Source of the DNA: RHKX01 sp963826475
Lineage (GTDB): Bacteria; Actinomycetota; Thermoleophilia; Solirubrobacterales; 70-9
Reading direction: 5' to 3'
DNA: 64,000 nt
NCBI GenBank assembly: GCA_963826475.1
Contig: CAWGXC010000003.1
Location: 744,001-808,000 of the forward strand
Numbering within the stretch: position 1 is the stretch's first letter; each line of letters opens with the position of its first letter. Made by a program: the position numbers and the translations under genes. The notes beneath the pieces were generated by a model. The model saw nothing but the letters and a program-made list of their open reading frames with translations. It ran no database searches and was not told where the DNA came from. This document shows positions 49,709-58,089 of this stretch, one piece after another.

Positions 49709-50572
49709 GTGCTGATCGGGACGCATGTTTCCACAGCGGGTGGGCTGGTCAACGCGGTCGGGCGCGGCATCGAGCTGGAATGCGACGCAATCCAGATCTT
49801 CAACCAGAGCCCGCGCATGTGGCGGCCGACGAACTACGGCAACGAGGACTTCGACGCCTTCAACGAGGCTTTCGGGCCGTCGCGACTTCAGTCGGTGGTC
49901 ATCCACGCCGTCTATCTGATCAACACCGCCACCCCCGAACCCGAGATCCGCTCGAAGTCCCTGGCGTCGCTGGTCCAGGCACTGCGGGTCGGTGACGCAA
50001 TCGGCGCCGACGGCGTCGTCCTCCACGCCGGCTCCCGCAAGAAGGATCCGGCGCCGGAGGCAATCGCCCGCTCGGGCGAGGTCGTTCGCGAAGCACTGGC
50101 GGAGACTGAGCGCTGCCCGGTCCTGTTCGAGAACACCGCCGGCACCCAGGGGCCGCTCGGCCGCGACTTCGAGGAGCTTGCCGGATTGGTTGTCGCGGCC
50201 GGCGAGGGCGAGCGGATCGGCGTCTGCCTGGACAGCTGCCACCTCTTCGCCTCCGGCTACGACATCGTGGAGCCCGAGGGCCTGAGCTCTGTCCTCGACG
50301 CTTTCGAGGCTCAGGTCGGGCTCGACCGGTTGCGCTGCCTGCACGTCAACGACAGCGTCGTTCCCCTGGGCGCCAATCGCGATCGCCACGCAAACCTCGG
50401 CGACGGCGAGATGGGTGAGCGCGGGATCGGCACCTTCCTGTCCGAGCCCCGCTTCGAGAACCTGCCGGCCCTGTCGGAGACTCCGGGCCCCGACAAGCGC
50501 GGCGCGGACCTCGCGGAGGTCACCCGGGCGAAGACCCTGCGCTCGCAGGGCCTGGCCGCTCGTCGGTCGTAG
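49709..50572 (+). CDS. nfo: Endonuclease IV (AP endonuclease)
   Basis: Zinc-dependent apurinic/apyrimidinic endonuclease. The 287 residues carry family metal-binding elements: IGTHVSTAGGL, VVLHAGS, LFENTAG, CLDSCHLFASGYD, LHVNDS and RHANLGDGEMG. GTG at 49709 gives the family-like start; the open frame upstream lies antisense to gltX and is not coding. AAGGGG about 12-17 bp upstream is the likely ribosome-binding site, within gltX DNA. Confidence 0.94.
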   Translation: MLIGTHVSTAGGLVNAVGRGIELECDAIQIFNQSPRMWRPTNYGNEDFDAFNEAFGPSRLQSVVIHAVYLINTATPEPEIRSKSLASLVQALRVGDAIGADGVVLHAGSRKKDPAPEAIARSGEVVREALAETERCPVLFENTAGTQGPLGRDFEELAGLVVAAGEGERIGVCLDSCHLFASGYDIVEPEGLSSVLDAFEAQVGLDRLRCLHVNDSVVPLGANRDRHANLGDGEMGERGIGTFLSEPRFENLPALSETPGPDKRGADLAEVTRAKTLRSQGLAARRS

Positions 50573-50573
50573 G

Positions 50574-50972
50574 TCAGCTCGCGGCCCGCAGGCCGAGGCG
50601 GAGGTCGAAGCCGAGCGGGTCGTCGGCGGCGAAGAACTCGGGGTTCTGACACGTGTGAGCCGGTCCGGCGCCCTCGAAAGCGGGCTCGACCCGCGAGGGA
50701 CAGTGCGCAAGCGGGCGACCCGTCATCTTGATCCCTCCGAAGCCACCCGACCGCTCGGCGGCCTCGAATCCCGCGATGTCGATCTCGCCCTTGAAGACCT
50801 TCTGAACGCAGCCCATGAAGCGGCGGCCGGTCGGGCCGTCGACGTAGCTCCACAGATACGGGCAGCGCATCGAGAGGCAATCGCGGGGTTCGATCAGCTT
50901 GTCGCAGAACGTGCGGCACCCTCGGCACTCTCCCGCGGGAGGCGAGACCTCTCTCTTCGGCGCTGCTCTCAC
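50574..50972 (-). CDS. Cysteine-rich hypothetical protein
   Basis: 132 residues with nine or so cysteines, most near the N-terminus (GECRGCRTFCDKLIEPRDCLSMRCPYLWSY, FMGCVQKVF) and two later (LAHCPSR, HTCQNP). The spacing suggests metal or Fe-S binding, but no known cluster motif fits exactly. No signal peptide. GTG start. It is convergent with nfo, one base apart. Family not recognised; the conserved look (RRFMGCVQKVFKGEIDIAGFE) suggests a real protein. Confidence 0.65.
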   Translation of the reverse strand: MRAAPKREVSPPAGECRGCRTFCDKLIEPRDCLSMRCPYLWSYVDGPTGRRFMGCVQKVFKGEIDIAGFEAAERSGGFGGIKMTGRPLAHCPSRVEPAFEGAGPAHTCQNPEFFAADDPLGFDLRLGLRAAS

Positions 50973-51006
50973 CTTGGGAATTCTAGGCGGACGCTAGATT
51001 GGCCGT

Positions 51007-51372
51007 GTGAGGACCGTGCTCTCAGCCGCGCTGGCCATGACCCTGTTGTTAGCCGGGTGCGGCGGCGGGGATGGCGACCTCGGCGTGACCGCCCTCCCGG
51101 CTGCGGGCGAGCTGACCCCATCGGCCAATACCCCCGGCGTTCCGACCGGCGCGACCTACGACCTCGACGGCAACGGCTACCTCGCCCTCAACGCCAAGCA
51201 GACCGTCACCGCCGCGAAGGACTTCGTCAAGGACCACCCAAAGGACTGCGAAGGCGCGGACCCGGGCCGCGTGGCCGCCTACGCATACACGGCGATCGGC
51301 ACCGACTTCCCGCTCACCTCCCCCGCCGCCGACGCCCTCTCAGAGGGTTGCGCGGCGGACCTGCAGTCCTGA
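51007..51372 (+). CDS. Small lipoprotein of unknown function
   Basis: 121 residues starting at GTG. The signal peptide ends in the lipobox LLLAGC (Cys 18). The mature part has a Gly/Asp-rich stretch, then a helical domain with two cysteines (KDCEGADPG and SEGCAADLQ) that may pair. It is convergent with dnaE. No family recognised. Confidence 0.65.
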   Translation: MRTVLSAALAMTLLLAGCGGGDGDLGVTALPAAGELTPSANTPGVPTGATYDLDGNGYLALNAKQTVTAAKDFVKDHPKDCEGADPGRVAAYAYTAIGTDFPLTSPAADALSEGCAADLQS

Positions 51373-51391
51373 GTGACCGCCTGACAGGCAG

Positions 51392-54300
51392 TCAGGCCGC
51401 TACGGAGGGGGCGCCGAGAAGCTCGTCCAGCTCCGCCCTGAGGCCCATCGACGGCGCCACCCGGTAGCTCTTGCCGAACAGCAGGCGCCTGGGACCTTCG
51501 CGTGTGGTCATGAGCAGCTCGACCTCGGCGTCGCCTGGGAAGTTCGCGAAGACCGACTTGAGCTCGTCGATGATCATCGGGCCGAATCGAGCGGCGTCGA
51601 GCTCGAGCGTCACCCGCGCCGGAACGGCCAGCTCGGCGATTCTCTCGCGAGCCACCGCGACCTCGTCGCTCGAGGGCTGGAACAGCTCGGCCTCCTGGAC
51701 GACGATCTTCGTCTCGCCGCGGTCCTTGTGGTCCACGCGGCCCCGGACGAGCACAACGGCGTCGGTGTCGATCACGTCACCGTTGGCCTCCAGCGCCTTC
51801 GCGAAGACGATGATCTCGACCCGGCCCTCGAGGTCGTCGAGGGTGGCGAACATCATGTTCGAGCCGCTCTTGGTCCGGATCTTCTTGCTCTCGGCGATGA
51901 TCCCGCCGACGGTCACCCATTCGCCGTCCTTCTTCTTCTCCAGCTCCGCGAGCGTGCAATCGGTGCGGATGCGCAGCGCGTCGCGCACCTCGGTCAGCGG
52001 GTGATCGGAGAGGAACGTGCCGAGCGTCTCCTTCTCCATCGTCAGCAGCTCGCGCTGGTCGAACTCCTCGCCGACGATCGGCGGATGCTGGTTGCGCATC
52101 CCGGCGCCGGCGCTCTCGTCGAGCGCGAAGATCGAGGCCTGGCCGCGGATCGCATCCTCCTGAGACTTCTGACCCGCTGACTGGGCTTGAGGAAGCGCGG
52201 CCAGCATCGCCTTGCGCGACGCCCCGGTCGAGTCGAAGGCACCGCACTTGATCAGGCACTCGATGGCGCGCTTGTTGACGGCGCGGCAGTCGACGCGCTC
52301 GCAGAAGTCGTAGAGCGAGTCGAACGGCCGGTCCTCGCGCGCCTTGAGGATCGCCTCGACCGCCGCGTGGCCGACGTTCTTGACCGCGTTCAGCCCGAAG
52401 CGGATGTTCTTGCCGAAGACGATGAAGCCGTGGTCGGAGGAGTTGACGTCGGGGGGCAGGACCTCGATGCCCATCTCCTCACAGCGGTTGACGAAGAACG
52501 GGACCTTGTCCTTGGTCGACATCACCGAGCTGATCACGGCCGCCATGTACTCGGCCGGGTAGTTGGCCTTCAGGAAGGCCGTCCGGTAGGCGATCAGCGC
52601 GTAGCAGGCCGCGTGGGACTTGTTGAAGCTGTAGTCGGCGGCCGCCGTCATCAGCGACCAGAGGTCCTTGGCCACCGCGAGCTCGGTGTTGGAGGCGGCG
52701 GTTCCGGAGACGAACTTCGCCTCCATCGTGGCCATCATGTCGCGCTTCTTCTTGCCGATCGCCTTGCGCAGGTCATCCGCTTCCGCTCCGCTGAAGCCCG
52801 CCATCTGCTTGGCGATCTCCATGAGCTGCTCCTGGTAGATGCAGCAGCCGTAGGTTGATTCGGTGATCGGCCGCAGGCGTTCGTCCTGGAAGCGGACGCC
52901 GTCGGGGTTGCGCTTGCCCCGGGCGTAATCGTCGATGTAGCGCATCGCGCCCGGGCGATAGAGCGAGACGAGCGCGACGATGTCGTCGAACTCGGTCGGC
53001 TTGACCTTCTTCAGGGCTTCGCGCATCCCCTCCGACTCGAGCTGGAAGACACCGATCGAGTCACCGCGCCTGAGCATCTCGTAGGTGGTCGCGTCGTCGA
53101 GCGGCAGGCCCTCGATGTCGATCACGTCGCCGCGCGAGCGCTCGATGATCTCGACGGCATCCTCGATCACGTCGAGGTTGCGCAGGCCGAGGAAGTCCAT
53201 CTTCAGCAGGCCGATCTCCTCGACCGGGCCCATCGAGTACTGCGTCACGATCTTGTAGGAGCGCTCTCCGTCCTTGGCTGCACCTCGATCCTCCGCGAGC
53301 TGCAGCGGGACGACCTCCTGCAGAGGCCGATCGGCGATGACGACCGCGGCCGCATGGATCGAGTTGTTGCGGACGATGCCCTCGAGGCCGCGCGCCGTGT
53401 CGACGATCTGTCGCGTGTCGGCCTCGGAGTCGTAGGCCTTGCGGAGGTCCTGTCCCTCCTTGAGGCACTCGGCGAAGCTCGGGCTGCGGCCCATGATCGG
53501 CTCGGGGATGAGCTTGGCGACGCGATCGCCCGTGCCGTAGTCGAAGCCCAGCACGCGCGCCGAGTCGCGGGTGGCGGCCCGGGGCTGCATCTTGCCGAAG
53601 GTGATGATCTGGGCGACCGATTCGCGCCCGTACTTCTCCTGGACGTAGCGGATCACCCGCTCGCGGCCGCGAACCGAGAAGTCGATGTCGATATCCGGCA
53701 TCGACTTGCGCGCAGGGTTGAGGAAGCGCTCGAACAGCAGGTCGTTGGCGAGCGGATCGAGATCGGTGATGCCGAGGCTGTAGGCGACGATCGAGCCGGC
53801 GGCGGAACCACGACCGGGGCCGACCGCGACGCCGTTGTCCTTGGCGTAATGGACGAAGTCCCAGACGATCAGGAAGTAGGACGGAAAGCCCATGTCCTCG
53901 ATCACCCCCAGCTCCATCTCGAGCCGCTCGACGGCCGCGGCGGGGAGCGGATCTCCATACCTGCGTCGCAGGCCCTCCTCCGCGAGCCGTCGCAGCATCA
54001 CCTCCGGCTCGGAGCCGTCGGGCGTCGGAAAGCGCGGGAGCAGGAGCTCGCCGAGGTCGATCTCGACGTTGCAGCGCTCGGCGATCTCGAGCGTGTTGGG
54101 CACGGCCTCGGGCCAGGGGGCGAACGACTCCGACATCTCCTCGGCGGTCTTCAGATAGAACTCGTTGGTGTCGAAGCGGAGCTTCGGCTGCTCGAGCGTC
54201 GACTTGGTCTGCACGCAGAGCAGCGCGGCGTGGTTCGTGTAGTCCTCGCGCCGCAGGTAGTGGACGTCGGCGGTGCCGACGAGCGAACGACCCATCTCGC

Positions 54301-54895
54301 GGCCGATCCGCGCGATGCCCTCGTTGGCCTTGTCCTGCTCGGGGATGCCGTTGACCTGGAGCTCGAAGTAGACGTTCTCGGCGCCGAAGATCTGGACGAG
54401 GTCATCGGCGTGCGCGCGCGCCTCGTCGGGGCGGTCCTCGACCAGACGCCGGCAGAGGCGGCCCTGCAGGCAGCCGGTGAGCGCGATCACGCCCTCCGAG
54501 TAACGGGCCAACATGGCCGGGTCGACGTTGGCCTTGCCGCGCGCGAAACCTTCGAGGAATCCCGCTGAACTGAGCTTGACCAGGTTGCCGTATCCGGCCT
54601 TGTTCGCCGCGAGGAGCGTCAGGTGGTTGCGTTCCCACTTCGTCTTCTGCTTGATCGTCGCGACGTCGTCGACGAGATAGGCCTCGAGGCCCATGATCGG
54701 CTTGACGCCGTGGGCCTTGCAGGCCTTGAAGAGCTCGACGGCACCGTTCATTACGCCGTGATCGGTCAGTCCGAGTGCCGGCATCCCGAGCTCCGCGGCG
54801 CGAACCGCCATGGCCTCGATCTTGTTTGCGCCGTCGAGCAGCGAGTACTCGCTGTGGACGTGCAGATGCGCCGCTCCCTGGTCGACTGGACTCAT
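51392..54895 (-). CDS. dnaE: DNA polymerase III subunit alpha
   Basis: Catalytic subunit of the replicative polymerase. The 1167 residues fit DnaE1: an N-terminal PHP domain with metal-type motifs intact (HLHVHSEYSLLDG, LTDHGVMNG), the polymerase core with GPGRGSAAGSIVAYSLGITDLDP and the catalytic Asp pair in MPDIDIDFS (about residue 400). Tandem finger/thumb regions follow, then a C-terminal OB domain (about residues 985-1070; VTVGGIIAESKKIRTKSGS) and the tau-binding tail. The retained PHP residues suggest built-in proofreading, as in other actinobacteria. A single gene, transcribed toward the lipoprotein. Confidence 0.96.
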   Translation of the reverse strand: MSPVDQGAAHLHVHSEYSLLDGANKIEAMAVRAAELGMPALGLTDHGVMNGAVELFKACKAHGVKPIMGLEAYLVDDVATIKQKTKWERNHLTLLAANKAGYGNLVKLSSAGFLEGFARGKANVDPAMLARYSEGVIALTGCLQGRLCRRLVEDRPDEARAHADDLVQIFGAENVYFELQVNGIPEQDKANEGIARIGREMGRSLVGTADVHYLRREDYTNHAALLCVQTKSTLEQPKLRFDTNEFYLKTAEEMSESFAPWPEAVPNTLEIAERCNVEIDLGELLLPRFPTPDGSEPEVMLRRLAEEGLRRRYGDPLPAAAVERLEMELGVIEDMGFPSYFLIVWDFVHYAKDNGVAVGPGRGSAAGSIVAYSLGITDLDPLANDLLFERFLNPARKSMPDIDIDFSVRGRERVIRYVQEKYGRESVAQIITFGKMQPRAATRDSARVLGFDYGTGDRVAKLIPEPIMGRSPSFAECLKEGQDLRKAYDSEADTRQIVDTARGLEGIVRNNSIHAAAVVIADRPLQEVVPLQLAEDRGAAKDGERSYKIVTQYSMGPVEEIGLLKMDFLGLRNLDVIEDAVEIIERSRGDVIDIEGLPLDDATTYEMLRRGDSIGVFQLESEGMREALKKVKPTEFDDIVALVSLYRPGAMRYIDDYARGKRNPDGVRFQDERLRPITESTYGCCIYQEQLMEIAKQMAGFSGAEADDLRKAIGKKKRDMMATMEAKFVSGTAASNTELAVAKDLWSLMTAAADYSFNKSHAACYALIAYRTAFLKANYPAEYMAAVISSVMSTKDKVPFFVNRCEEMGIEVLPPDVNSSDHGFIVFGKNIRFGLNAVKNVGHAAVEAILKAREDRPFDSLYDFCERVDCRAVNKRAIECLIKCGAFDSTGASRKAMLAALPQAQSAGQKSQEDAIRGQASIFALDESAGAGMRNQHPPIVGEEFDQRELLTMEKETLGTFLSDHPLTEVRDALRIRTDCTLAELEKKKDGEWVTVGGIIAESKKIRTKSGSNMMFATLDDLEGRVEIIVFAKALEANGDVIDTDAVVLVRGRVDHKDRGETKIVVQEAELFQPSSDEVAVARERIAELAVPARVTLELDAARFGPMIIDELKSVFANFPGDAEVELLMTTREGPRRLLFGKSYRVAPSMGLRAELDELLGAPSVAA

Positions 54896-54993
54896 TCGCC
54901 CATCATGGCAAGGGAGGCAGATGCCACCCGAGCGCCGGCGAGGTGGTTTCCGCGTTTTGCGGAGGCTGAGGGCCTCGCTCCCTGCGGGATCGC

Positions 54994-56829
54994 CTAATCG
55001 GTCGTACGTTCGGCCGGTTCGAGCCGAGCGAGGACTTCCATCAGACGCTGTTCGGCCTCCTGGACGCGACGCTCGGCGGCTCTTTCGGCCGCGCTCGTCC
55101 GCTTGCGAACGATCTCCTCCCGCTCCTGGGCGCGATCGACGGCAGTCAGCCGGTCCTCGACGATCGTCGCGGCCTCGAGCAGTCGCTGCTCGGCTTCGGT
55201 CGCCACCTTCTGCACGAGCCCGGACAGGCGCTCCTCGATCTCTTCGCTGCGCGCCTCGAGCTCGGCCCTCGTGGTCTCGGCGGCCTGCTTGGAGGCGGTA
55301 CCCGCGATCTCCCGTCGCAGGTTCGCGGCGACCTCCTCGAGATCCGTGCGTGAGTCGGCGAGCATGCTCGACAGCTCCGACGCCGCTCGGCCGACGTTGG
55401 TGTTGCGCTCCCGCTCGATCGCGATCCGGGCCCGCTCGGTCTCGGTGGCGACGAGTGCGTCGAGCTGCTCGCGCTCGCCGGCCGCGGCAGCCGCGAGGCT
55501 CTCATCCGCCCGCCTGCCGGCGGCCTCCGCCACGCGGTCGGCGTGCTCGGAGAGGCGTTCCTCCAGCCGCGGCTCGAGCTCGGCGATGCGGTCGCCGAGC
55601 GTGGCATCCACCTGGCGCAGCAGTCCCGCCTGAAGCTCCGAGGACATGCTCGCCAACCGCTCATCGATCCGGGCCTCCGCGGCTTCAGCCGAAGCCGTGA
55701 CGCGGTCGGATGCGCTGACCATCTCGACGCGCATCCGCTCGAATTGGGCCTCAGCCATGCGGACCGATCCGGCGACCGCCTCCTCCAGCGCGAGGCGGGC
55801 GGCGGAGGCCTCGTCCTCGCGAAGGCGATCGAGATCGGAGCGGGATGCTTGCGCCGCCTCCTCGATCCCCGCACGAAGCTCGGCGGCCCGCCCTTCGAGA
55901 TCCGAGACCATCCCCGCGAACCGGTCCTCGAGACCCGTGCCCAGCTCCGCCACCCGGTGCTCGAGACCGGAGACCATCTCCGCGAGCCGGCTCTCCGCCG
56001 CGGCGAGGCTTGTGTCGATCCGACGAGTCGCATCGGTCGCCCGGGCGTCGCCCTTGGCGGCCTCGCGCAGGAGGATCGCCTCGACGCGCTCGACCGAGTC
56101 GGCCTGCCGCTCCGCGATCGCGGCGGCGAAGAGCGTCTCGAGCTCCCCCTTCGCGGCCAGCAGCCCGTCACGCATCTCATCTTGGAGCGTCGTCGCGACG
56201 CTGCCCTCCGCGATCGCCGCGGCCACCCGCCCCTCGAGGCGCTCGTTCACCATCGCCTCGAGCTCGGCGATGCGGGCCTCCGCGGCCTTGAGTGATTCGG
56301 TGGCCTGCTCGGCGGCGGCTGAGCGCACGAGCTCCCGGCTCTCCTCGGCTGTGGCCGTGACCTCGGCTCGAGCACGTTCCCTGACCTCAGCGAGATCCGA
56401 CTTGGCCTGCTCGATCTGCTCGATCGCGCGACGAGCTCCGGCCGCGCCCTCGCCGATGGAGGCCTCGAGTGCTTGCGATTGCAACTCGAGCCGGCGTTCA
56501 GCGGCCTGCACGCGGCCGTTCACCCATTCTCCGATCCGGGCTTCGATACCGGCGGTCGCCTCAGCGATCCGGCGTTCGACCTCGCCGCCCGTGGGAGACG
56601 TCGGCAGTTGCGGAGACGCTGCAGCGGGAATGTCCCAGCTCTGCGCCCTCGAACCCGCACGTGGCTCGTCAACGGCGGGAAGGGGCATCGTGCCGAGCTC
56701 CGCGGCACGGTGCTCGGAACGTGCGATCAGCTCCTCGAAGCTCTTCCCGATCGTCGCCCGCGCGCGAGCGATCCGCTCCTCGGCCTCGTCGTCGGGTTCG
56801 GGAAGATCTTGTCGTTTGCGCTCGCCCAT
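54994..56829 (-). CDS. Long coiled-coil protein (Ala/Glu/Arg-rich)
   Basis: 611 residues, nearly all predicted helical coiled coil after a short acidic N-terminus (MGERKRQDLPEPDDEAEERI). Heptad-like runs of Ala, Glu, Arg and Leu extend from about residue 80 to the end, with few aromatics and no membrane segment. Repetition such as GLEHRVAELGTGLEDRFAGM suggests internal duplication. It could be cytoskeletal, SMC-like scaffolding or a polar organiser. It is beside two smaller coiled-coil genes on the opposite strand. ATG at 56829 is preferred over the upstream one. No family recognised. Confidence 0.7.
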   Translation of the reverse strand: MGERKRQDLPEPDDEAEERIARARATIGKSFEELIARSEHRAAELGTMPLPAVDEPRAGSRAQSWDIPAAASPQLPTSPTGGEVERRIAEATAGIEARIGEWVNGRVQAAERRLELQSQALEASIGEGAAGARRAIEQIEQAKSDLAEVRERARAEVTATAEESRELVRSAAAEQATESLKAAEARIAELEAMVNERLEGRVAAAIAEGSVATTLQDEMRDGLLAAKGELETLFAAAIAERQADSVERVEAILLREAAKGDARATDATRRIDTSLAAAESRLAEMVSGLEHRVAELGTGLEDRFAGMVSDLEGRAAELRAGIEEAAQASRSDLDRLREDEASAARLALEEAVAGSVRMAEAQFERMRVEMVSASDRVTASAEAAEARIDERLASMSSELQAGLLRQVDATLGDRIAELEPRLEERLSEHADRVAEAAGRRADESLAAAAAGEREQLDALVATETERARIAIERERNTNVGRAASELSSMLADSRTDLEEVAANLRREIAGTASKQAAETTRAELEARSEEIEERLSGLVQKVATEAEQRLLEAATIVEDRLTAVDRAQEREEIVRKRTSAAERAAERRVQEAEQRLMEVLARLEPAERTTD

Positions 56830-56921
56830 CTCCCCCCGTCCTACCACGATGCATGGACGGTAGCCCGTCACACTCCCCCGGGGAAGGTCGGACCGACCCC
56901 ATCCCGAACTTAAGATGAGCT

Positions 56922-57332
56922 ATGCGCCGATCGCCCGCTGAACAGATCAGAGAGTCGCTGATGGCGACCCGCGACGAGGCCGATTCCGTTCTCGCCGAGG
57001 CGCAGCGGCAGGCGGCTTCACTCAGCGCGATGGCGGCTGACACCGATCGGGCACTCGGCGCCGCCAGGATCGCGCGCCTCCGGCGCATGCGCTCGCAGAC
57101 CGACGAGGGGAGGCGGGACGTCGAAGCCGCCTACGTCCGCATGGCCGAGAGCTTGGCCACCGTCGCGACGAGGCTGGCCACCGCGGCACGCGAAGCCGAT
57201 TTCAATCCCCCGCCGTGGCCCGACGGAGGCATCGGGCACGCCGTTGAGGTCAGGCTCTCGGAGACTCGCGAAATCGTGGTCCGCTTCGAACGCCCGCCCC
57301 CGCGTTGGGACGGCTCCCCCGATTCGGCTTAG
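56922..57332 (+). CDS. Hypothetical coiled-coil protein (136 aa)
   Basis: 136 residues. Residues 1-95 are helical (IRESLMATRDEADSVLAEAQRQAASL) with the look of a DivIVA-like or filament-forming coiled coil. A short Pro-rich C-terminal segment ends VVRFERPPPRW. It diverges from the long coiled-coil gene (92 bp) and lies 30 bp before the next gene, which has a similar helical core. Function unknown. Confidence 0.6.
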   Translation: MRRSPAEQIRESLMATRDEADSVLAEAQRQAASLSAMAADTDRALGAARIARLRRMRSQTDEGRRDVEAAYVRMAESLATVATRLATAAREADFNPPPWPDGGIGHAVEVRLSETREIVVRFERPPPRWDGSPDSA

Positions 57333-57362
57333 AATCGCGCCATCGATCGAGGAGATGCGCCG

Positions 57363-58058
57363 ATGAGTACCGAGGGCTCGAATGACCCATACCGTCCCCA
57401 GGTGACCGGCAGCACCGACCCGTCCGGTTCCTGGAGTCCCGTCGTCTCCCCCGGTCCGTCGCCGAGCGTCCAGGTGACGATGAATCAGATGACCGACCAG
57501 CTGCAGACGGTCATCGACGCGGCCGAGCGAGCCGCCGCCGCCATCCGCCAGGACGCCGAGGAACAGGCCCGCCGGCATCTCGCGGAAGCTCAGCAGAAGG
57601 CCGACCGCCTGACCGCCGAGCGAGTCCGGCTGATCGCGCAGCTCACCGATGACCTGCTTCGCCACGCGGGCACCGTCCGCGAGCAGTCGGAGGTGATGGT
57701 CGACTCGCTGGAGACGGCGATCAGGGCCGTGACCAGAAAGCTCGACGAGCCGACCGGGGCGCCCCTGCAGGATCCCGCGACGACGCCGGGACCCACCTCC
57801 AACCCCGCGCCTCAGGCGGTGATCGAAGCGATGCCCGTCCCGGCCCCCACGACCTCTCCGGCGCAACCGCACTCGATGCGGGAGGTCGAGCCCGAGCCGG
57901 CGGTGCCGATGGGCTTTTCCCAGGATGCCCTCCTTCAGGCCACCCGCCTCGCCGTCTCGGGCGCCGACCGCGAGACGATCGAGATGGCCCTGCGAAACGA
58001 CTACGGAATCGATGATCCGACCCCGGTGGTCGATCGGGTGCTTGGACCCGCCGGCTAG
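57363..58058 (+). CDS. Hypothetical coiled-coil protein with Pro-rich linker
   Basis: 231 residues: a disordered Ser/Pro N-terminus (1-38), a DivIVA-like helix (about 40-130; LQTVIDAAERAAAAIRQDAE), a Pro/Thr-rich linker (about 133-185), and a short C-terminal helical motif (AVSGADRETIEMALRNDYG..PVVDRVLG). The layout resembles cell-division or polar-growth adaptor proteins, but no signature is decisive. Likely cotranscribed with the 136-residue gene. Convergent with the sugar transferase. Confidence 0.65.
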   Translation: MSTEGSNDPYRPQVTGSTDPSGSWSPVVSPGPSPSVQVTMNQMTDQLQTVIDAAERAAAAIRQDAEEQARRHLAEAQQKADRLTAERVRLIAQLTDDLLRHAGTVREQSEVMVDSLETAIRAVTRKLDEPTGAPLQDPATTPGPTSNPAPQAVIEAMPVPAPTTSPAQPHSMREVEPEPAVPMGFSQDALLQATRLAVSGADRETIEMALRNDYGIDDPTPVVDRVLGPAG

Positions 58059-58089
58059 CCGCGCGGGTGAAGGGGCGTCGCCGCTCCGC

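Noticed and set aside
53354..54568. A 404-codon frame opposite dnaE
   Set aside because: Antisense shadow of dnaE; no recognisable domain.
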